64,000 bases of DNA from Antedon bifida (GCA_963402885.1 OY727097.1:3844001-3908000), one strand, 5' to 3'. Positions 1 to 11,731 are shown, counted from the first letter of the stretch. The notes: generated by a model not told the origin, from the letters alone. Program-made: numbers and translations.

Positions 1-424
1 ATATACAAGATTATATAGGCCTATATGCAAGTTACCTGACACGTACGTACTTTGGGATATGCAAACCGGTAAGTCTGAAGATTTTATATATTATATAATA
101 TACAGTTATGAATATAGCACATACTGTACTTTTTGATTTATAGGCCTAGATATAATATATTTACATACTGTAATATAATCGATCCTATAATATAGGTCAT
201 AGGTGACATTGTTTCAGCGAATTAAAGAGTGCAACACATTAATAATGCATACACTTTGGGGGCCTGCTGTATGTAGGTGATTTTGAAACCTGTATAGTAC
301 CTAGCATAGCGTTTGAAACCTAGCTATCGAGATACTTTTTCTTTTTTAATCTGCAAATTTAATTTTGTAGGGGAAACCAATAACACACTGATTTAAAAAT
401 ACTGGGACTGCGTAATACTCGGTT

Positions 425-520
425 CGTTTAAATTTAGGCCTATGCATGGTTCCGGGTTCGAATCTTGGTTTTAGCAGCTCTCATTCTCACAGATTTCCTC
501 ATCTATATTACTTCTAAATT
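425..520 (+). repeat. tRNA-like SINE remnant
   Basis: A near-perfect Pol III B box (GGGTTCGAATC, 454-464) sits in a potential T-arm stem. No complete cloverleaf or acceptor stem is visible, so this is more likely a decayed tRNA-derived SINE than a functional tRNA. Confidence 0.3.
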
Positions 521-854
521 AATTAATACATTTTCAGTATATAGATTTTTTTTAAGTCTGAACTAAACTTCATTAAACCATTATCTACATGATTAGACAA
601 AATAAACCAAGGACAAGCCCTTCTTTATTGTAAGTAAGCTTTTCGAATATTTTGTCGAACACCGGTATTAAAATATAATTTAAAAAACGACGGTAAGTGC
701 ATCGGTGCATATGCCATAATGGATAAAATGATGTTGCAGTAATATTATTTCTAGTACCTTAATTTTATTTTGAACGTGCATTTGCGACCAGTGAAGGGCA
801 ATCATCGGCCACCGAGTGTCAATTGAATTGAAGTTAATCTTTATGTTGTTTATT

Positions 855-2011
855 GGTTATCCGCACTTGGCGGATAACCCCTTGTTATTGTCAGGATCTT
901 TTTTTTTTTTTTTTTTTTTTTCTATGTTATTCTTCTTTCTTTCCCTGAATTTTGTTGGCAGCGTATCTCTAATTCTGGCCAACATAAGATTGTGTAACTT
1001 TGTCATAAGATTGACCTGTAGCTGTAGATGTGCAGGACGTTTCGTTTTTTGACTATAGAGTTGCGCCGCGTAAGTTACGCGTGATTTTGTGAATTTCGCG
1101 TATTTACCATAGATTAAAAACCAAAAAACAATTTAAATTGAAACTTGGCAAAAGTGTAATTTATATCATGCGCTAACTTTCTATGGATTAAAAATGGCAC
1201 TTTTTAAAGAAAGTTACGGGCGCACGCGCGTTTAAAATTTAAAAATGCGAAAAATCAATTTCTAATCAACTTTCTACGCGTTTCATGTCATTTTGAGCAT
1301 TTCAAAAATTTTTTTTACGCGCGCGTGCGCACGTAGCGCAAAAACAATTTTTTTGGCTTGATTTTTGTTTTTCCAGCCTTTTCTAGTAATTTTACCAACT
1401 TTCAAACAATTTTGACTTAAAATCACGTCATACGAGCACGTTAAATTGAACAATTTGCGCGCGTTTTTGATGAAAAAGTTCAAAAATTTGTCAAATTATG
1501 CCTTTTTTTAAAATGTCATAGATTTCAAACTACGTGGTGACATTTTTTAAAATTACAGATTCTGGAAGTTGATGAGTTGTAGATATCAAATCATGAATCA
1601 ATATGGCTAACCGGACATTGTGACGTCATCGTATGGCCACTTGAATATAAAATATATGATTTTTGTATCTTTCGTCATAGCTTATCACATTTAATAGAGC
1701 GCATCTCCACTTATCCGTATTCCATTTCCCCATTTTTTTTAATATTGTCTAGGTCAATCAATTACCATTCGCATGATTCACCTTTTTTTAAATTGTGATG
1801 ACGTCATCATGTTCAAAAGCGTAAATAACTTTGATCACTTATTTTTACCTATACGGCACTGTATGTAGTATGTATACAGTATATAGTGTATACTGTATAT
1901 ACTTAGACGTGACACAAAATAGAGAGCACACTGAAATTGTTTTAATGGCATAATCGTTTTTCAGTTTGCAATATTCTAACGTATGACGTGGCCTTTGCGC
2001 TGCGGATAACC
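855..2011. repeat. Block bounded by inverted GGTTATCCGC repeats, possible transposon
   Basis: GGTTATCCGC at 855-864 recurs inverted as GCGGATAACC at 870-879, making a terminal hairpin, and again at 2002-2011. The 1157-bp interior has a 20-plus T run, GC-rich patches such as ACGCGCGCGTGCGC near 1318-1331, and a TATA-rich palindrome near 1869-1903. No transposase frame is seen. A non-autonomous element is plausible, but no target-site duplication was identified. Confidence 0.35.
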
Positions 2012-2806
2012 TAACTCGTCCGTAGTGACGAGTTCAAATCTAGTTAACATTTGAATCTATATGGTACGACGAGTATTGAAGGCACAACGTCACAACTTGA
2101 ATAGAATGGCAAACAACAAAAAAGTAAACATGAACCTTTTGAGCGTAAATTGTTTGATAAACCGTGCATTACAGTGTCACTATCTCGTATCAATGAAGAA
2201 GGTTATGATGCTTAGGACTGTTCTGTACTCTGTAACAGACCTCCTACAATCATGGGGGGAGGGGGGTGTGACGAGCGATGCATGACATCCAAAGCTATCG
2301 AACGAACGGGACCGATGAGCAGGGTCTACTCATAAAAGGGTGCTCTTCCGTGATGGTCTTAACATAAAGACACGGCCGTTGACATGCCCAAAAAGCCCAC
2401 CTAATCGCTCTGTGGTGTATTGTGGATTCTATTAATTTCGCCATTCACAGTAAAAGTTGTCCTTGATTCAAAAAAGAATAATCAATAGAGGCCTACCATC
2501 TTGAAAGAACGAACATACTTAAGTATGGCTTTATTCTAGATATTAAAGGCGTACTAAGTTTTAACAAACGGATTGCCTCGCTCCAATGACATTTACTGCT
2601 TTTAATCGTTTTTAATTAATTTCGTCAACAGTAACTCAGTTGTGTATATAACAGGTAAAGTTACTGTTCTTGTTGAAGATACATGACTGTCATTGACAGT
2701 TGACTTCACTGCTGCTGTACTCGAGATCTACGTTTATACCATGCTATACACTTTTTTTTATTTTTTTATTTATACAACATTGAGAAGTAAGTAAACAAAA
2801 GTATTA

Positions 2807-2817
2807 TTTTGTTTCAG
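2807..2817 (+). promoter_or_regulatory. Probable 3' splice acceptor of the 5'UTR intron
   Basis: TTTTGTTTCAG ends at 2817, 130 bases before the start codon. A clean pyrimidine tract plus CAG suggests that the first coding exon begins at 2818 and that at least one non-coding exon lies upstream. The upstream exon is not identified. Confidence 0.5.
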
Positions 2818-2947
2818 AGTTTATACTACAACATATGCAGTAACTACTGTCGACCTGCACATACGGGAATATGACATGAGATCGTTTCTTCTGTAGACAC
2901 CTGGAATTGACACCTGGAATTAACCACTGTGGAAACTAATCTTTCGC

Positions 2948-3239
2948 ATGATGCACGGTGACGAACGACAGGTATGGCTTCCACTAAAGTCACCGGATGA
3001 TGATGGACTTCTTCCAAAACGCAACGAAAAGTCGGATACAACTGTAAAACAGACAGTACATTCAAATTGTAACAATGCGTCTGGTAAAACGTGTGTCAGA
3101 CTTCCGACGGTGACTTGGGGATGGTTTTTAACATTAGCAGCATTTACACTTCATTTTTTTACGTATGGAACGCTGTTTTCGTTTGGTGCTATGTTCGTTT
3201 CGTTGCGTGACACTTTCAACTCGAGTGAAACTTCCGTAG
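2948..3239 (+). CDS. SLC16-like gene, coding exon 1
   Basis: Encodes a 55-residue hydrophilic N-terminus and helix 1 (about residues 57-82). It ends with G|GTAAGT, splitting a glycine codon after its first base. Confidence 0.85.
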
Positions 3240-6200
3240 GTAAGTAAATTAAACGTTTAACTTAGTGCATATTGTACATCTTATAAAGCCTCAATAAGGA
3301 GTGAATCCAGGGGCAACTGAAGGGGTGGTTAAATTAAACACACCTTAAAATAGTCAAATTACAACTGTGCAACTCGGGGGAGCGCCTTTAGAACCCGAGA
3401 GCACGGTTTCAGCTAGACTTTTCCCTAGTCTTATCTGTAGTTATTGTCTATTTTATGTTATTAGTCTACCAGTCGACGTTTAGATTTTTTTCTGAAAATG
3501 TGAGCTCAAGTATTAAACGTATGAAACGCCATATATGCCAAAATGGTTATCTTTTTACTAATTTTTGTCTAGAACCTAGACTATAGGTTTCACAACGAAT
3601 GATTCCGCGCTCAACTTCTTATAACACAAATGTAAGCTTATATTGATCAAATATTCATTTATCTTACAGGATGGGTTGGATCGTTAGGCCAAGGTCTTGG
3701 TGGAATACTCTCACCATTCGCCGGGCTTATGTTTGAATTTATCGGTTTCCGATACACAGCGTTTATAGGAATTAGCATGTGTACAGGTAGCCTGGTTCTG
3801 ACGTCTTTTGTCACCTCGATACCGTATATGTTTGGCACATTTGGCGTGCTGTTCGGCACGGGAACTGCATTAGTTTTTAACACGTGTGTGAACGCAGTGG
3901 CGGCCTACTTCAAAGGTCATTCAGCCGCCGCTGGTGGATTGGCATTGTTCGGAATGACAGTTGGTATGTTTCTCTACATTATCAGAAAGTTTACGCGCGC
4001 GTATAAAAGACGTATTTTCATCATAACTTGAGCGCGCGCGTCAAATTGTTTATGGCGCGCAGACGGCAATATGATGATGCTAATGTGATAAGCAAAATTA
4101 CGAAGTGTACTTGATTCTAAACTGTCAAGTCCACTTACATGCTAGGGGTGCATGAAAGCATTAATTATTAATTAATTGTTAATATGTGATTAATTATGAC
4201 ATTGTTGACCTGTTTACCTGATGAATTTACAGTTTACATTCATCTTGAACGTGATCTATGAATACAACATGTAAATCATTTGGAAAACATCTGGTTAGAT
4301 TATAAATAAATCCGAGCATCCCACATCATACGACGACGTACCTGGATGAATTGTTAATAATGCTACAGTAGGCTTTACTGTACACTATCAAGTGATTAAG
4401 GGTAGATCCGTGTTGAAAATGCATATTGTTTAATAAGAAGCCTTTGCTACAACATAACAAATAATAACCCCACTTATTTTTTCCGTGGTGAAGAAGCCCC
4501 TTTAAAAAAACGTGGCCTACTATTATCAGTGTTTGGTTTATATGTTATAACAATAGAAATTTAACCAGGAAATATCCTTTAAACTTGGTAGTAGAACTAT
4601 TCTGAGCTTAAGTCCTTTAATTTGAGTTTAAACTGAAGTTCTGTAAGCCGACTTGTAATGTGTGCGAATGTAAAAATACAGAAATAATTTCGGTTTACTA
4701 TGTGCAAAAAATGTGAAATAAAACAAATATATTCATGATCTACGTGTAACATTGTATCGATAGTATTTACGTCCACGTGTTAATGATTAGTTGATTTATT
4801 ATTCTATGTTTTTTTTTTCTGACTGACTGACTTAACTCTTGACTCTGTCTACACTATCAAACTTTATGTGACAAAAAATGTGATGTGCCCATATATTGAT
4901 ATGGTGATGTCATATTACTACCATATTTTTTTTTGTCAAACTTTTTTTATAGTGTAGACAGAGCTTTACAGAATGATATACAGCTTTACCGACCGTAACC
5001 CCAGGGAGGGATATATAGAGTGCTTACAGCTATTGTCTCGTCTGTTACAGGAACTCTTACGTTAAATTCATTTCTCGGAATACTAATTATCAACATTGGT
5101 TGGAGGCATATGCTACGAACTTTAGCCATAGCATTGGCTGTGATGTGCTTCCCGTCATGCCTTGCGTTAAAAGAGCCTGATCATGACCTCGTAACCACTA
5201 AAGACATCGAAGCTGATGAAGACAATCTAAAGAAAGGTCATGACGTCTGGAAATATATTAATATATTTGTGACTGTCGAGATGTTACTACTCTTTTCAGC
5301 CGTCACAATATATTCCATAGCGTGCGCTTTTCACTATATTAATTTAGTAAGTTTCTTTAAAAGTCATATTTCCACATATTTGTGCTTTTAAAATATCATC
5401 TTATTCACTCGATTAAGCCCACCGGTGCTTTCCCAAAGTCCCAACGATCCGCAACCCCAGATAAGACTATGCATAAAGGTAGGGGCGTTACTCCACCTAA
5501 GGTCTTAGCGAACCGCATACCACCAGACTATAGTTAGGTGCGTTACAGGTCTAATTCCAAGTAAACCTTTGACATGTGTCATCCCTCATTCCAATACATT
5601 GCGCAGTTTAAAAGTCTTTAGGGCATAACTTTTTTAGAATGGAGCATTATAGTATAAAGATTATTAACCTAATATAATGACTCTATTATTTCACAGATTA
5701 GTTTCATGTCATCCATTGGAATCGACGAATCGAGTGGATGTTTAGTTGCAACGATACTTGGTGCGGCAGACGGTATAGGACGATTACTTTCATCTTTGAT
5801 TGGAGATCGTCTGCCATGTTCCCGCCTTTATACCTTAGTAATTGCCTGTGTAGTCGGTGCTATCCCTACATTTTGTTTAGTATTTATTAAAACCTTCGAA
5901 TTAATGGTCGTCTATGCAATAAGTAAGTTCATAAAGTAGAAATATATTTTGGGGAAAATTCTGTATACAATTTTATTTTCACAAAATATTTAGTGGAGCT
6001 GTACTTACCTTCTAATCCCAATGTCCAGGGTTCAATCCTGGCCTTGTAGCCAGGGTTGTAACTCCCGACTCTTTCAACTCCACTCCCTAAGCCTAAAATG
6101 AGATTTAGTTTATAAGTATGATAACTTATTAAATAGTGTATCCATCCTGTAATTGGCGAGTTACTGACTGTTGGATGTGTATGAAAAAAAAAAAATAATA

Positions 6201-6988
6201 ATTAAATTTAAATGATTGAATTTCAGTACTTGGAATATCCCGAGGTGTACTATTTACTATGCAATATCCTGTTGCCTTGGAAACGTTCGGAGTCGGAAGA
6301 GGGATCGAAGCTCTAACGAACGTCATTTTTGCTATGGGATTAGGGACGCTTCTTGGCAGCTCTGTAGGAGGTAAGTATTTTTTCTATGATCATTAGAGCT
6401 CTGTCTACACTATCACACTTTATGTGACACAAAAATGTGATGTGCCCATATATAGACATGATAATGTCATATCACCGCCATATTTGGGCATATTACACTT
6501 TTTTTGGTATAATATTGGTAGTGTAGACTTTCATGGTCTATGGACTATCTATACAGACTATCTGCAAATTAATTGGCGCCAAACTATAACAGTAAGAATC
6601 CTTCATTTTTCCTGTGAAACGAATTTTTGTTAGCTAAGGTTGGGTTCTGATGTTCGAGAAATACAGAGCTCTCAACAACATCTGCGCATTCTTACAAAAT
6701 CGACGAGTGCTGATACTTGAAATTATATTTTTTACCTATATTTTGACATTTCTTTGTGTTTTTGTTTTAGGTGTTAGCTACGATAAAACTGGTTCCTATG
6801 AAACATCATTTTATATCTGCGGTGGTCAGTTGTCGTTTGCAGCCAGTCTCATTTTGATTCTTATATTTTATAGAAAAACAAAGAAAAGACACAATTTACT
6901 GAATGAACCAATGAAAGTACAACACGCGATAAACGCAAGTCCCCATTTAAAACGATCTGTTATCTACACGTATGTGTCGGTTATATAG
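2948..6988 (+). CDS. Monocarboxylate transporter-like MFS carrier (SLC16 family), complete gene
   Basis: Six exons (2948-3239, 3670-3963, 5051-5346, 5697-5922, 6227-6370, 6771-6988) join with GT/AG junctions and matching phases into 1470 coding bases, 489 residues. The start is supported by an in-frame TAA at 2921 and no intervening ATG. The product looks like a 12-helix plasma-membrane major facilitator carrier. Helix 1 carries the TWGW core (residues 56-59) of the MCT signature. The loop before helix 5 carries YFKG...AAGGLA, matching the second MCT signature. Helix 8 has D319-x3-R323, the spacing of the essential MCT1 Asp302/Arg306 pair. The loop between helices 6 and 7 is short and acidic, and both ends are cytoplasmic. 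The family moves monocarboxylates such as lactate with protons, but many invertebrate members have unknown substrates. The acidic DGG part of the first signature is absent (PTVTWGW), so the substrate should not be assumed. Confidence 0.85.
3670..3963 (+). CDS. SLC16-like gene, coding exon 2
   Basis: Follows the acceptor CTTACAG at 3669 and covers helices 2-4 and the YFKG signature. The donor is G|GTATGT. A longer open frame runs on to 4031, but that extension is charged and not transporter-like. Confidence 0.83.
4843..4968. mobile_element. Family-A MITE, copy 1 (SLC16-like intron 2)
   Basis: CTCTGTCTACACTATCAAAC at the left and ATAGTGTAGACAGAGCTTTA at the right. The interior ATGTGATGTGCCCATATAT is shared with the other copies. 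Confidence 0.75.
5051..5346 (+). CDS. SLC16-like gene, coding exon 3
   Basis: Starts after GTTACAG (5050), restoring GTLTLNSFLG in frame. It covers helix 5, helix 6, the acidic central loop and helix 7. The donor is A|GTAAGT in phase 0. Confidence 0.82.
5697..5922 (+). CDS. SLC16-like gene, coding exon 4
   Basis: Starts after TTTCACAG. It encodes helix 8 with the ADGIGR motif (D319, R323) and helix 9. The donor is A|GTAAGT. Confidence 0.82.
5985..6115 (+). repeat. tRNA-derived SINE-like copy in SLC16-like intron 4
   Basis: A B-box GGTTCAATCC (6029-6038) sits in a perfect 5-bp T-stem (CCAGG/CCTGG). The upstream stretch TCTAATCCCAATG resembles the equivalent part of the minus-strand element at 46900-46972. 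No full cloverleaf is visible. Confidence 0.4.
6227..6370 (+). CDS. SLC16-like gene, coding exon 5
   Basis: Starts after TTTCAG at 6226. It encodes helix 10 and part of helix 11 (LGISRGVLFTMQYPV, then an FGVGRGIEA loop typical of this carrier family). The donor is G|GTAAGT. Confidence 0.83.
6395..6530. mobile_element. Family-A MITE, copy 2 (SLC16-like intron 5)
   Basis: AGAGCTCTGTCTACACTATC at the left. The right end is eroded to GGTAGTGTAGAC. Confidence 0.65.
6771..6988 (+). CDS. SLC16-like gene, terminal coding exon 6
   Basis: Starts after TTTGTTTTAG. It opens with GVSYDKTGSY, the family pattern between helices 11 and 12 (GxxxDxTGxY), continues with helix 12 and a basic cytoplasmic tail, and stops at TAG 6986-6988. 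Confidence 0.85.
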
Positions 6989-7272
6989 CCAAACATTTCC
7001 ATAGAATAGTTGTTACAATTCATTTGGTATTGGTCTAGGATGCCTTCTAATTGTGTTGAAATCAATGGTGCACGAGATAGTTCAATTAGGAATAAGTTAT
7101 GTAATGAAAGGAAATTGAGGTGCCTTTGTGACAAGAGTTATTTTTTTATAAGCATAACAATTTTCATGTTTTAGTAAAAAACAAGAGATGTAATGTTGTA
7201 TACTACTGAAGGAATGCGGAATGCTAATTATTTGAGTGACGTGCTTACTCGAGTGCGGCGTTCTATCCCCTA

Positions 7273-7598
7273 TTAAAGATGTATTGTCCCCTAAAAAAAT
7301 TATTTTTTGAAATGTGTTTGTTGAATATGCCATTTTAATGTCACATAATACTTATTCACTTTCACCAAAAATTGGATAGGAAAACAAATTATTTACCTGA
7401 AACTGTAATTTAAAGCAAAAAATAGTCAAATTGGCTGGCAGCCAATGGGTTTTTGGTTGAATTTAACTGTTTATTTTGTAATTTTATAAGTGAAAACATT
7501 TTTTTTCGGGATTTTTTTCTACGGAAGTGATGGCATATTCGAGGTTTGATTTTAATAATCTTCATTTTTCATTTTTTTGGGGGACAATACATCTTTAA
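7273..7598. mobile_element. Family-B MITE, copy 1
   Basis: Terminal inverted repeats TTAAAGATGTATTGTCCCC and their complement bound about 326 bp, with an internal AATGGGTTTTTGGTTGAATT block shared with copies at 18771, 21482, 23708 and 40890. The flanks (TATCCCCTATTA and AAGGGAACACTT) look like one sequence interrupted by the insertion. Confidence 0.7.
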
Positions 7599-7860
7599 GG
7601 GAACACTTTCGGGATCCGCGCGACCCCTGAATAGAGGGAGCTATGAGTTCCAATGTAGTGTATTTTAGCATAAAATTGTTATTATTACAAAACGGCGGGT
7701 AACACTAAGGCTGATTTTTTTCTTATTCAGAAATGTTTATGTAATAGCAAACAGTATAGGCTATCATCGGCTTCATTAACTAACTAACAACTAACAACTA
7801 ACAAGCAACAAAGGTGTTAGTTAAGCCAAATTATTATGAAATATTTGTACCGGTGGCATC

Positions 7861-8024
7861 TAAAGCTTGGTTCCCACTAGGACGTAACGCAACGACGTAA
7901 ACGCGACGTAAGAAATTTAACCAATCACAATCGATGTATTATCCGAATTTTCGCTTGTGATTGGTCAACTCGCTTGCGTTGCGCTTACGTCCTTGCGTTG
8001 CGTCCTAGTGGGAACTAAGCTTTA
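7861..8024. mobile_element. Family-C MITE, copy 1
   Basis: Inverted termini TAAAGCTTGGTTCCCACTAG and CTAGTGGGAACTAAGCTTTA, then CpG-rich GACGTAACGCAACG-type subterminal repeats. About 164 bp, bounded by TA, no coding capacity. Confidence 0.75.
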
Positions 8025-8060
8025 GGGCCCTACTATTATTAAAAGTATACTAATTGATTG

Positions 8061-8200
8061 ATAATTGATTATTCTCAAAATAAAGAATAAACTCCAATAT
8101 TGTTTTATTTCCATAATAATGCACGTACCGAGTATCATAATAAAACAATAGTAAAACAATATTGGAGTTATTCTTTATTTTGAGAATAATCAATTATTAT
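8061..8200. repeat. Long inverted repeat with AATAAA on both strands
   Basis: Arms of about 47 bp (8061-8107 and 8152-8200) are near-perfect inverted copies differing by one inserted base, around a 44-base loop. The plus strand carries AATAAA at 8079-8084 and 8086-8091, the first canonical signals after the transporter stop. The minus strand carries AATAAA at 8174-8179. Confidence 0.7.
8079..8091 (+). terminator. Candidate poly(A) signals of the SLC16-like gene
   Basis: Two AATAAA hexamers lie about 1.1 kb after the stop codon. An ATTAAA variant occurs earlier (7272-7277) inside the family-B MITE. Which is used cannot be decided from sequence. Confidence 0.35.
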
Positions 8201-8595
8201 AGGTCTATTGTTATTGTTATACGCAATCAACAAATCAAATAACACATTAGGTGTGCTATCAAATTAAGTTATATTGATTAATATTTGACTCGTTACCGTG
8301 TTCACCTATTGTGTACATTTTAGAGAAAATATTTAATTCAATCGGAAAATTAATATAATACAGTACTTTTGTCAGGGGATTAATATTGGAATTAATTGAC
8401 AGTGTTGTTAGATACTTTAGCCTTGGCTTCAATGAATTGTAAAATGTAAATAGAAATACACAGTTTATTAAATCAATAAAAAGTTATACAATAGCCTAAT
8501 TTGACCTTACTTTCAGATCTCTATAAAAAGCTTGGTCAAAATATTAAAAACAGCGATAAATATTGGCATATTTGCAGGGGTTTGCAAGATCAGAG

Positions 8596-8656
8596 TAAAG
8601 CGCCATTTACACTAGGAATGTCGTTGTCGTGTCGTATCTAGTGTAAATGGCGCTTA
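8596..8656. mobile_element. 61-bp palindromic MITE-like element (family D)
   Basis: TAAAGCGCCATTTACACTAG and CTAGTGTAAATGGCGCTTA face each other around about 22 bases. The termini match the TAAAGC...CACTA pattern of families A and C. Confidence 0.6.
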
Positions 8657-9540
8657 ACGACTCAAATACAAAAGTCATCCATTAGTACTGTACTGAAAGA
8701 GTTAAATATTTTTGTACAAATGGCGTTTCATACGAATCCTACTGGAGCTCCGAATTACGTATAGAAAAAAGACAATAAATACAGACTCGGGTCAAGTCTA
8801 CAAACAATACAATTTTAAATATCAGTTTACAAAAGTTTATTTAATTTTACAAATTTAGGGGAGGACTGGGCTGGATGCGAACCTCCCCTTTCGAGGGAGG
8901 ACCAAGCACAGCGTTCCCTTAACACACGGATCCCAGTTTGTTTAAACATTTCTCTTCGATCAATTTCGCAAAAACTTAAAATGATATCCATAAAAGGCAT
9001 CACCAAAATTAAATATGTAAATCATTTATAGTTATGTTACACATTGAAGAATTTACGAATGATTGGTAATGGACAATATTCGTGAACTCATTACGTACCT
9101 GGGAATCTAATCACATACGTCACAGGATTAATTCTTAACAGTTTTGGCGACTAACTGTAAAGCAGACAATTTCAGTGCATTAGAGGTGCATTGTGACTAA
9201 TATTGTATACTGTACAAAACAACACCGAATAAGGGGCAATTCGCTTTCACTCTTTATTTTCACTTTTTATCATCATTCGTATAAATTGTATAGAACAAAA
9301 ATACTTAGTGATGACACGATAGCACATAATAGATTGTAAACTGTGTGTGGGTGGTTATACATTAGGCCTACAAATGAAGAATTTCAGCGGTTATTACCCT
9401 GTATAACGTAGTTATAAAAGGTACAAAGTCATCAAGGTATTTATATTTGTCCTCAAACTAAGGAAATTCGGATTAGGCCCTATTTTAGCCATCAGTACAG
9501 CGCCTACCAGATCAGCACATCGGGAGACGATCCCCTACTC

Positions 9541-9758
9541 TAAAGCGTGGTTACCACTAGAACGCAATGCAACGCAGCGACGTATCGACGCAAAATGCTG
9601 TATTGCGTAATCACAAGTGGGAACCGACGACGCAACAGTGCTGCAAACATCGCAGGTTTGATTTCAAGCAGGCGGTGGAAAACACAATTATTGGAAGGGC
9701 ATTTTGTTACGCTGCGTAGGTTGCGTTACGTTGCGTTGCTAGTGGGAACCACGCTTTA
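9541..9758. mobile_element. Family-C MITE, copy 2
   Basis: Termini TAAAGCGTGGTTACCACTAG and CTAGTGGGAACCACGCTTTA. Its internal segment CACAAGTGGGAACCGACG is shared with copy 3. It is longer (218 bp) than copies 1 and 3 because of extra internal sequence at about 9655-9710. Confidence 0.75.
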
Positions 9759-10018
9759 GCGAATAGTGTACCAAGAAACGCGCACTTATACCACCTCCGT
9801 CAAGGTTATATTTTTGCCTGATGTGTGTTTAGATAACGTCAAAATACAAGACAGATCTGTAACAAATTCAAACCACAGATACAGTATATGGCCACGGAGG
9901 ACTGTTAAATTTTGGAGGCAATCCGGACCAGGATCTCAATTCTGGACAACTTAGTCTGTGGGGTGAGGGTCAAATTTGTGGTCATCTAAACTATATAATT
10001 ATTATATAACAATAAGCA

Positions 10019-10163
10019 TAAAGCGTGGTTCCCACTAGAACGCAACGCAACGACGTATTGACGCAAAGTGCTGTATTGCGTAATCACAAGTGGGAACCGA
10101 CGACGCAACAGTGCTGCAAAAATCGCTGCGTTGTGTTGCGTCGCTAGTGGGAACCACGCTTTA
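10019..10163. mobile_element. Family-C MITE, copy 3
   Basis: Termini TAAAGCGTGGTTCCCACTAG and its exact complement at 10144-10163. 145 bp, and the cleanest copy of the three. Confidence 0.8.
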
Positions 10164-11438
10164 GGAACCAAACCGGCCACGCGAATTATCATGTGCGCGA
10201 TGGTTTACGTTAACAAAAAAAAAAAAAACACAGTAATCTTAAATAGCTGAAGTGACAAGAAATAAAAACAAGTACTAATTTGTTTACTTAGCTCAATAAA
10301 AGTATATTTACTGTAGATCAGAAACTCTAAATATAAAACATAGTATCATGATGTACAATATTCGGATTCACACCCTTTCCTTTCGTTAATCAATAGGACA
10401 AATATTTTATATTTTATTTTAAATACCATACGAAATGGCAATTCAAGGCACAATAAACGTGAGCGTAAAAACACGCATCGATGACTCATAAATAATCAGT
10501 TTTGTATAACGTAATGAATAAATTGGCCCAATTTGCGTTCCATACATTTTCACATACAGGAATACCATAGGCACTCTAAAACAGGAATATATCATTTCTT
10601 CATAAAAATTTGTCGGAACACATCGCTTGCTTTCAGTGCGATATTGTACTCATCGTATTAAAATATATATATTACAAAATGTAAATGGCTGTACAAAGTT
10701 TAAAAGTTTATTTACAAAAGAAAAATGTTAATCATAATATACTATGGAATTATTCAATGGAATAGAATCACACATGATGATGAAAAATCCAACATTTTAT
10801 GATGGAAGTCCGTTTGGGATTACGTAATGCAGCTTTATAAAACATAAATCTACGAAGGCTAAACTATAAACACGATTTAATACATACTACTGCAGTAGTC
10901 CATATTACATTACCGCAGTAAACCATTTTTACACTACTGCAGTAATCCACTACACTCTATCCTCAAACATCCGTTTCAATTTGGAAAAATAAGATGTAGG
11001 TTCAATAATAACATTTCACACAAAGTTCCAAAAATACATATACCGTCGTAGTAGGTAATAAATATACATAATTATTTAAAAAATTACATTGTAATGAAGA
11101 CATAGGCATCCCAGTATGGCATGGCGTACATTTTGTTATGTTATGTAATAATAATAATAGCATAACTAAAATGACATCATAAATGTCAGTTTTTTTTTTT
11201 TTAATAATCTGGTAATTAAACATAATAAATTAGCAAGGTGTAATTCCATTCAAAATACATATGGATTGTTATATAATTAAAAAATGTCCAGATTTACTTT
11301 TAAGTACGCGCTTGTCTAATTAAGTACGGTAGTATAAAAGCAAAAATCAAAATTTCTTTATAGAAAAAATCGTATTCTAAATGTCCGCGTTGGAAGTTAT
11401 ATTATGCGCAAATCTATTCAATTTTATCAGGAAAACAA

Positions 11439-11444
11439 TTTATT
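11439..11444 (-). terminator. Candidate poly(A) signal of the dachsous-like gene
   Basis: AATAAA on the minus strand is the first canonical hexamer after the stop codon, about 290 bases downstream. A second lies at 10707-10712. Confidence 0.4.
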
Positions 11445-11731
11445 TAATAGCTTTATGAGGCTTGATAAATAGGTATCCAAATTATTTTGTTGAAACTTTT
11501 ACAATATAAAAAATTATTAAAATATCTGACAAATATTTACATAAATATATTTTGGGTGAAATTAATTCGGTTTATAAAAAGTACTGTACACATTTAGTTA
11601 AGGTCATTCATAATTTAATTGTCCAAGCTAAACTAACTTTGACGTGGACAAAAGTTTCCACATATTTTTGTTTTTTAAAATTAGGTCTACCAAATAAAAA
11701 TTATCAATTTTGTACAAATACAAGGCGTTTA

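Larger units (their letters stand above)
1..2817. other. Intergenic region upstream of the SLC16-like gene
   Basis: No open frame here resembles a protein I recognise. The stretch is AT-rich with short CpG-containing patches around 1060-1480. It contains a tRNA B-box-like motif at 455-464, a block bounded by inverted GGTTATCCGC repeats at 855-2011, and a short palindrome at about 2012-2031. The transporter promoter should lie here, but I see no TATA box or initiator I can defend. Confidence 0.6.
6989..11731. other. Intergenic region between convergent genes
   Basis: No coding exon seen. It holds the presumed 3'UTRs of both genes, three family-C MITEs (7861, 9541, 10019), one family-B MITE (7273), a 61-bp palindrome (8596), a hairpin with AATAAA on both strands (8061-8200) and a possible minus-strand tRNA-like B box (8873-8883). 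Confidence 0.6.

Noticed and set aside
8873-8945. Functional tRNA gene on the minus strand
   Set aside because: Only a B-box-like GGTTCGCATCC is present. No A box at the right spacing and no acceptor stem pairing was found.
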